In this document: positions 4,902 to 5,606 of the stretch, one piece after another | How positions within the stretch are numbered: the stretch's first letter is position 1 | How the letters are laid out: each line of letters opens with the position of its first letter | DNA from: Xanthobacteraceae bacterium | Lineage (GTDB): Bacteria > Pseudomonadota > Alphaproteobacteria > Rhizobiales > Xanthobacteraceae | NCBI GenBank assembly: GCA_030039655.1 | Contig: JASHVC010000590.1 | Span: 1-5,606, forward strand | Direction: 5' to 3' | Length of the DNA stretch: 5,606 bases | Position numbers and translations under genes: made by a program | The notes under the pieces: generated by a model | What the model was told of the DNA's origin: nothing | Databases searched by the model: none | What the model saw: only the letters and a program-made list of their open reading frames with translations

Positions 4902-5606
4902 CTAGGCGAACAGCAAGGACTTGATCACCACCGGCACAACACCCGGCGGGGCGATCAGCTCGCCGACATCAACGTAGTCGAGTTCCTGCAACTCCATGCC
5001 GTCGATGGAGACGAGCTTTCCCGACCAGTGCAGCTCGCGGTGCAGGAGCCGGCCGAGCGTCTTGCCGATATCGCCGTCGATCATCAGGAGCAGGAGCTTG
5101 ATGCGATCTTTTAGGGGAACAAGCGCCTGCACAATCCCCTCCCCCATCGCCTTCAGCCGTGAATGTTCCGGATCGCCATGCCATGAAAATGCGATCGCCA
5201 CGCTGCCGGTGCGGTCGAGATCGACCTCGTCAACGCCGGCGCGGATCGCGTCGGCCAGTGGCTGCGGATCGATGTTTCCCGACGACCCAAAGTCGACGCG
5301 AACCACCGGCACATTGTGTACCGGCAATACGTATGGGTCAGGCAGATAAATGGTCTTACCGCTGACCTGAACCGTGAACTGAGAGGCGCCGATCACAGTG
5401 GCGCGGATACGCTGGCCTGGATCGATGAGCGGCAGCGTGCTGCGCCGGCTCAGCTCACGCGCGAGTTCGCCGGCGAGCATTTTGGCGATGTCGCCGTACT
5501 CCTTGTCCTCATGGCCGAACATGTATTCGGCCACGCCGCCCGAGAACGTAATCGCAGTCGGCGCGCAGGGTCGCGGCAAGCGCTCGGTGAGCAGAAGCGA
5601 TTCTCC
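4902..5606 (-). CDS. eutA: EutA-like protein (ethanolamine ammonia-lyase reactivase family), C-terminal part
   Basis: The frame is open to the right edge and ends with TAG at 4904-4902, giving the last 234 residues of a protein whose family is usually about 460-480 long. Visible EutA features are ITFSGGVAEYMFG (19-31), EYGDIAKMLAGELAREL (36-52), RIRATVIGASQFTVQVSG (67-84), a LPVHNVPVV segment (94-102), DGDIGKTLGRLLHREL (177-192) and the ending VPVVIKSLLF (224-233). EutA belongs to the ASKHA ATPase fold. In enteric bacteria it reactivates adenosylcobalamin-dependent ethanolamine ammonia-lyase by exchanging damaged cofactor at the cost of ATP. The N-terminal phosphate-binding half is outside the window, so ATPase competence cannot be judged. 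A TTG at 5579 could be mistaken for a start, but the family similarity continues upstream of it. The bicupin gene follows 163 bp downstream on the same strand. EutB and EutC are not in the window, so the client enzyme is unknown and the symbol reflects family only. Confidence 0.85.
   Translation of the reverse strand, partial: GESLLLTERLPRPCAPTAITFSGGVAEYMFGHEDKEYGDIAKMLAGELARELSRRSTLPLIDPGQRIRATVIGASQFTVQVSGKTIYLPDPYVLPVHNVPVVRVDFGSSGNIDPQPLADAIRAGVDEVDLDRTGSVAIAFSWHGDPEHSRLKAMGEGIVQALVPLKDRIKLLLLMIDGDIGKTLGRLLHRELHWSGKLVSIDGMELQELDYVDVGELIAPPGVVPVVIKSLLFA

Noticed and set aside
1..5606. CRISPR arrays, tRNA or rRNA genes, insertion sequences, prophage or toxin-antitoxin genes
   Set aside because: I found no regularly spaced repeat arrays, transposase motifs, tRNA-like cloverleaf sequence or defence-type domains on either strand.

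Overview
The window looks like a chromosomal stretch from an alphaproteobacterium of the Bradyrhizobium/Rhodopseudomonas/Afipia group. The genes are GC-rich. The protein sequences read as rhizobial types. Two intergenic spacers carry a palindromic repeat of the kind familiar from Bradyrhizobiaceae (cctcgaagg/ccttcgagg inner arms, gaggtgc/gcacctc outer arms). The genus is inferred from these traits, not proven.

Layout. (1) Positions 1-300, + strand: the C-terminal half of an isochorismatase-like cysteine hydrolase, cut by the left edge. (2) Positions 301-402: a short convergent spacer holding a decayed copy of the palindromic repeat. (3) Positions 403-1860, - strand: a complete MocR-type regulator, with a GntR winged helix fused to an aminotransferase-like PLP domain. 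(4) Positions 1861-2015: a divergent control region with a good sigma-70 promoter for the regulator and three direct copies of CTGTT(A)CG-like sequence about 30 bp apart, which are likely MocR operators. (5) Positions 2016-3257, + strand: a 12-helix MFS transporter. (6) Positions 3258-3586: a spacer with a doubtful 62-codon frame that overlaps the transporter stop as ATGA, then a strong + strand terminator hairpin. (7) Positions 3587-4738, - strand: a bicupin protein. (8) Positions 4739-4901: the bicupin leader and promoter candidate plus an intact palindromic repeat. (9) Positions 4902-5606, - strand: the C-terminal half of an EutA-like ASKHA protein (ethanolamine ammonia-lyase reactivase family), cut by the right edge.

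How the genes may work together. The MocR gene and the MFS gene form a classic divergent regulator/target pair. The regulator probably senses an amine or amino compound through PLP and controls the transporter and itself. The EutA-like gene and the bicupin gene run in the same direction and may form a second transcription unit; no ethanolamine ammonia-lyase subunit gene (EutB/EutC) is visible here. The isochorismatase-like gene converges on the regulator gene and need not belong to either unit. The points most worth a second look are the phased operator repeats and the EutA-bicupin pairing.
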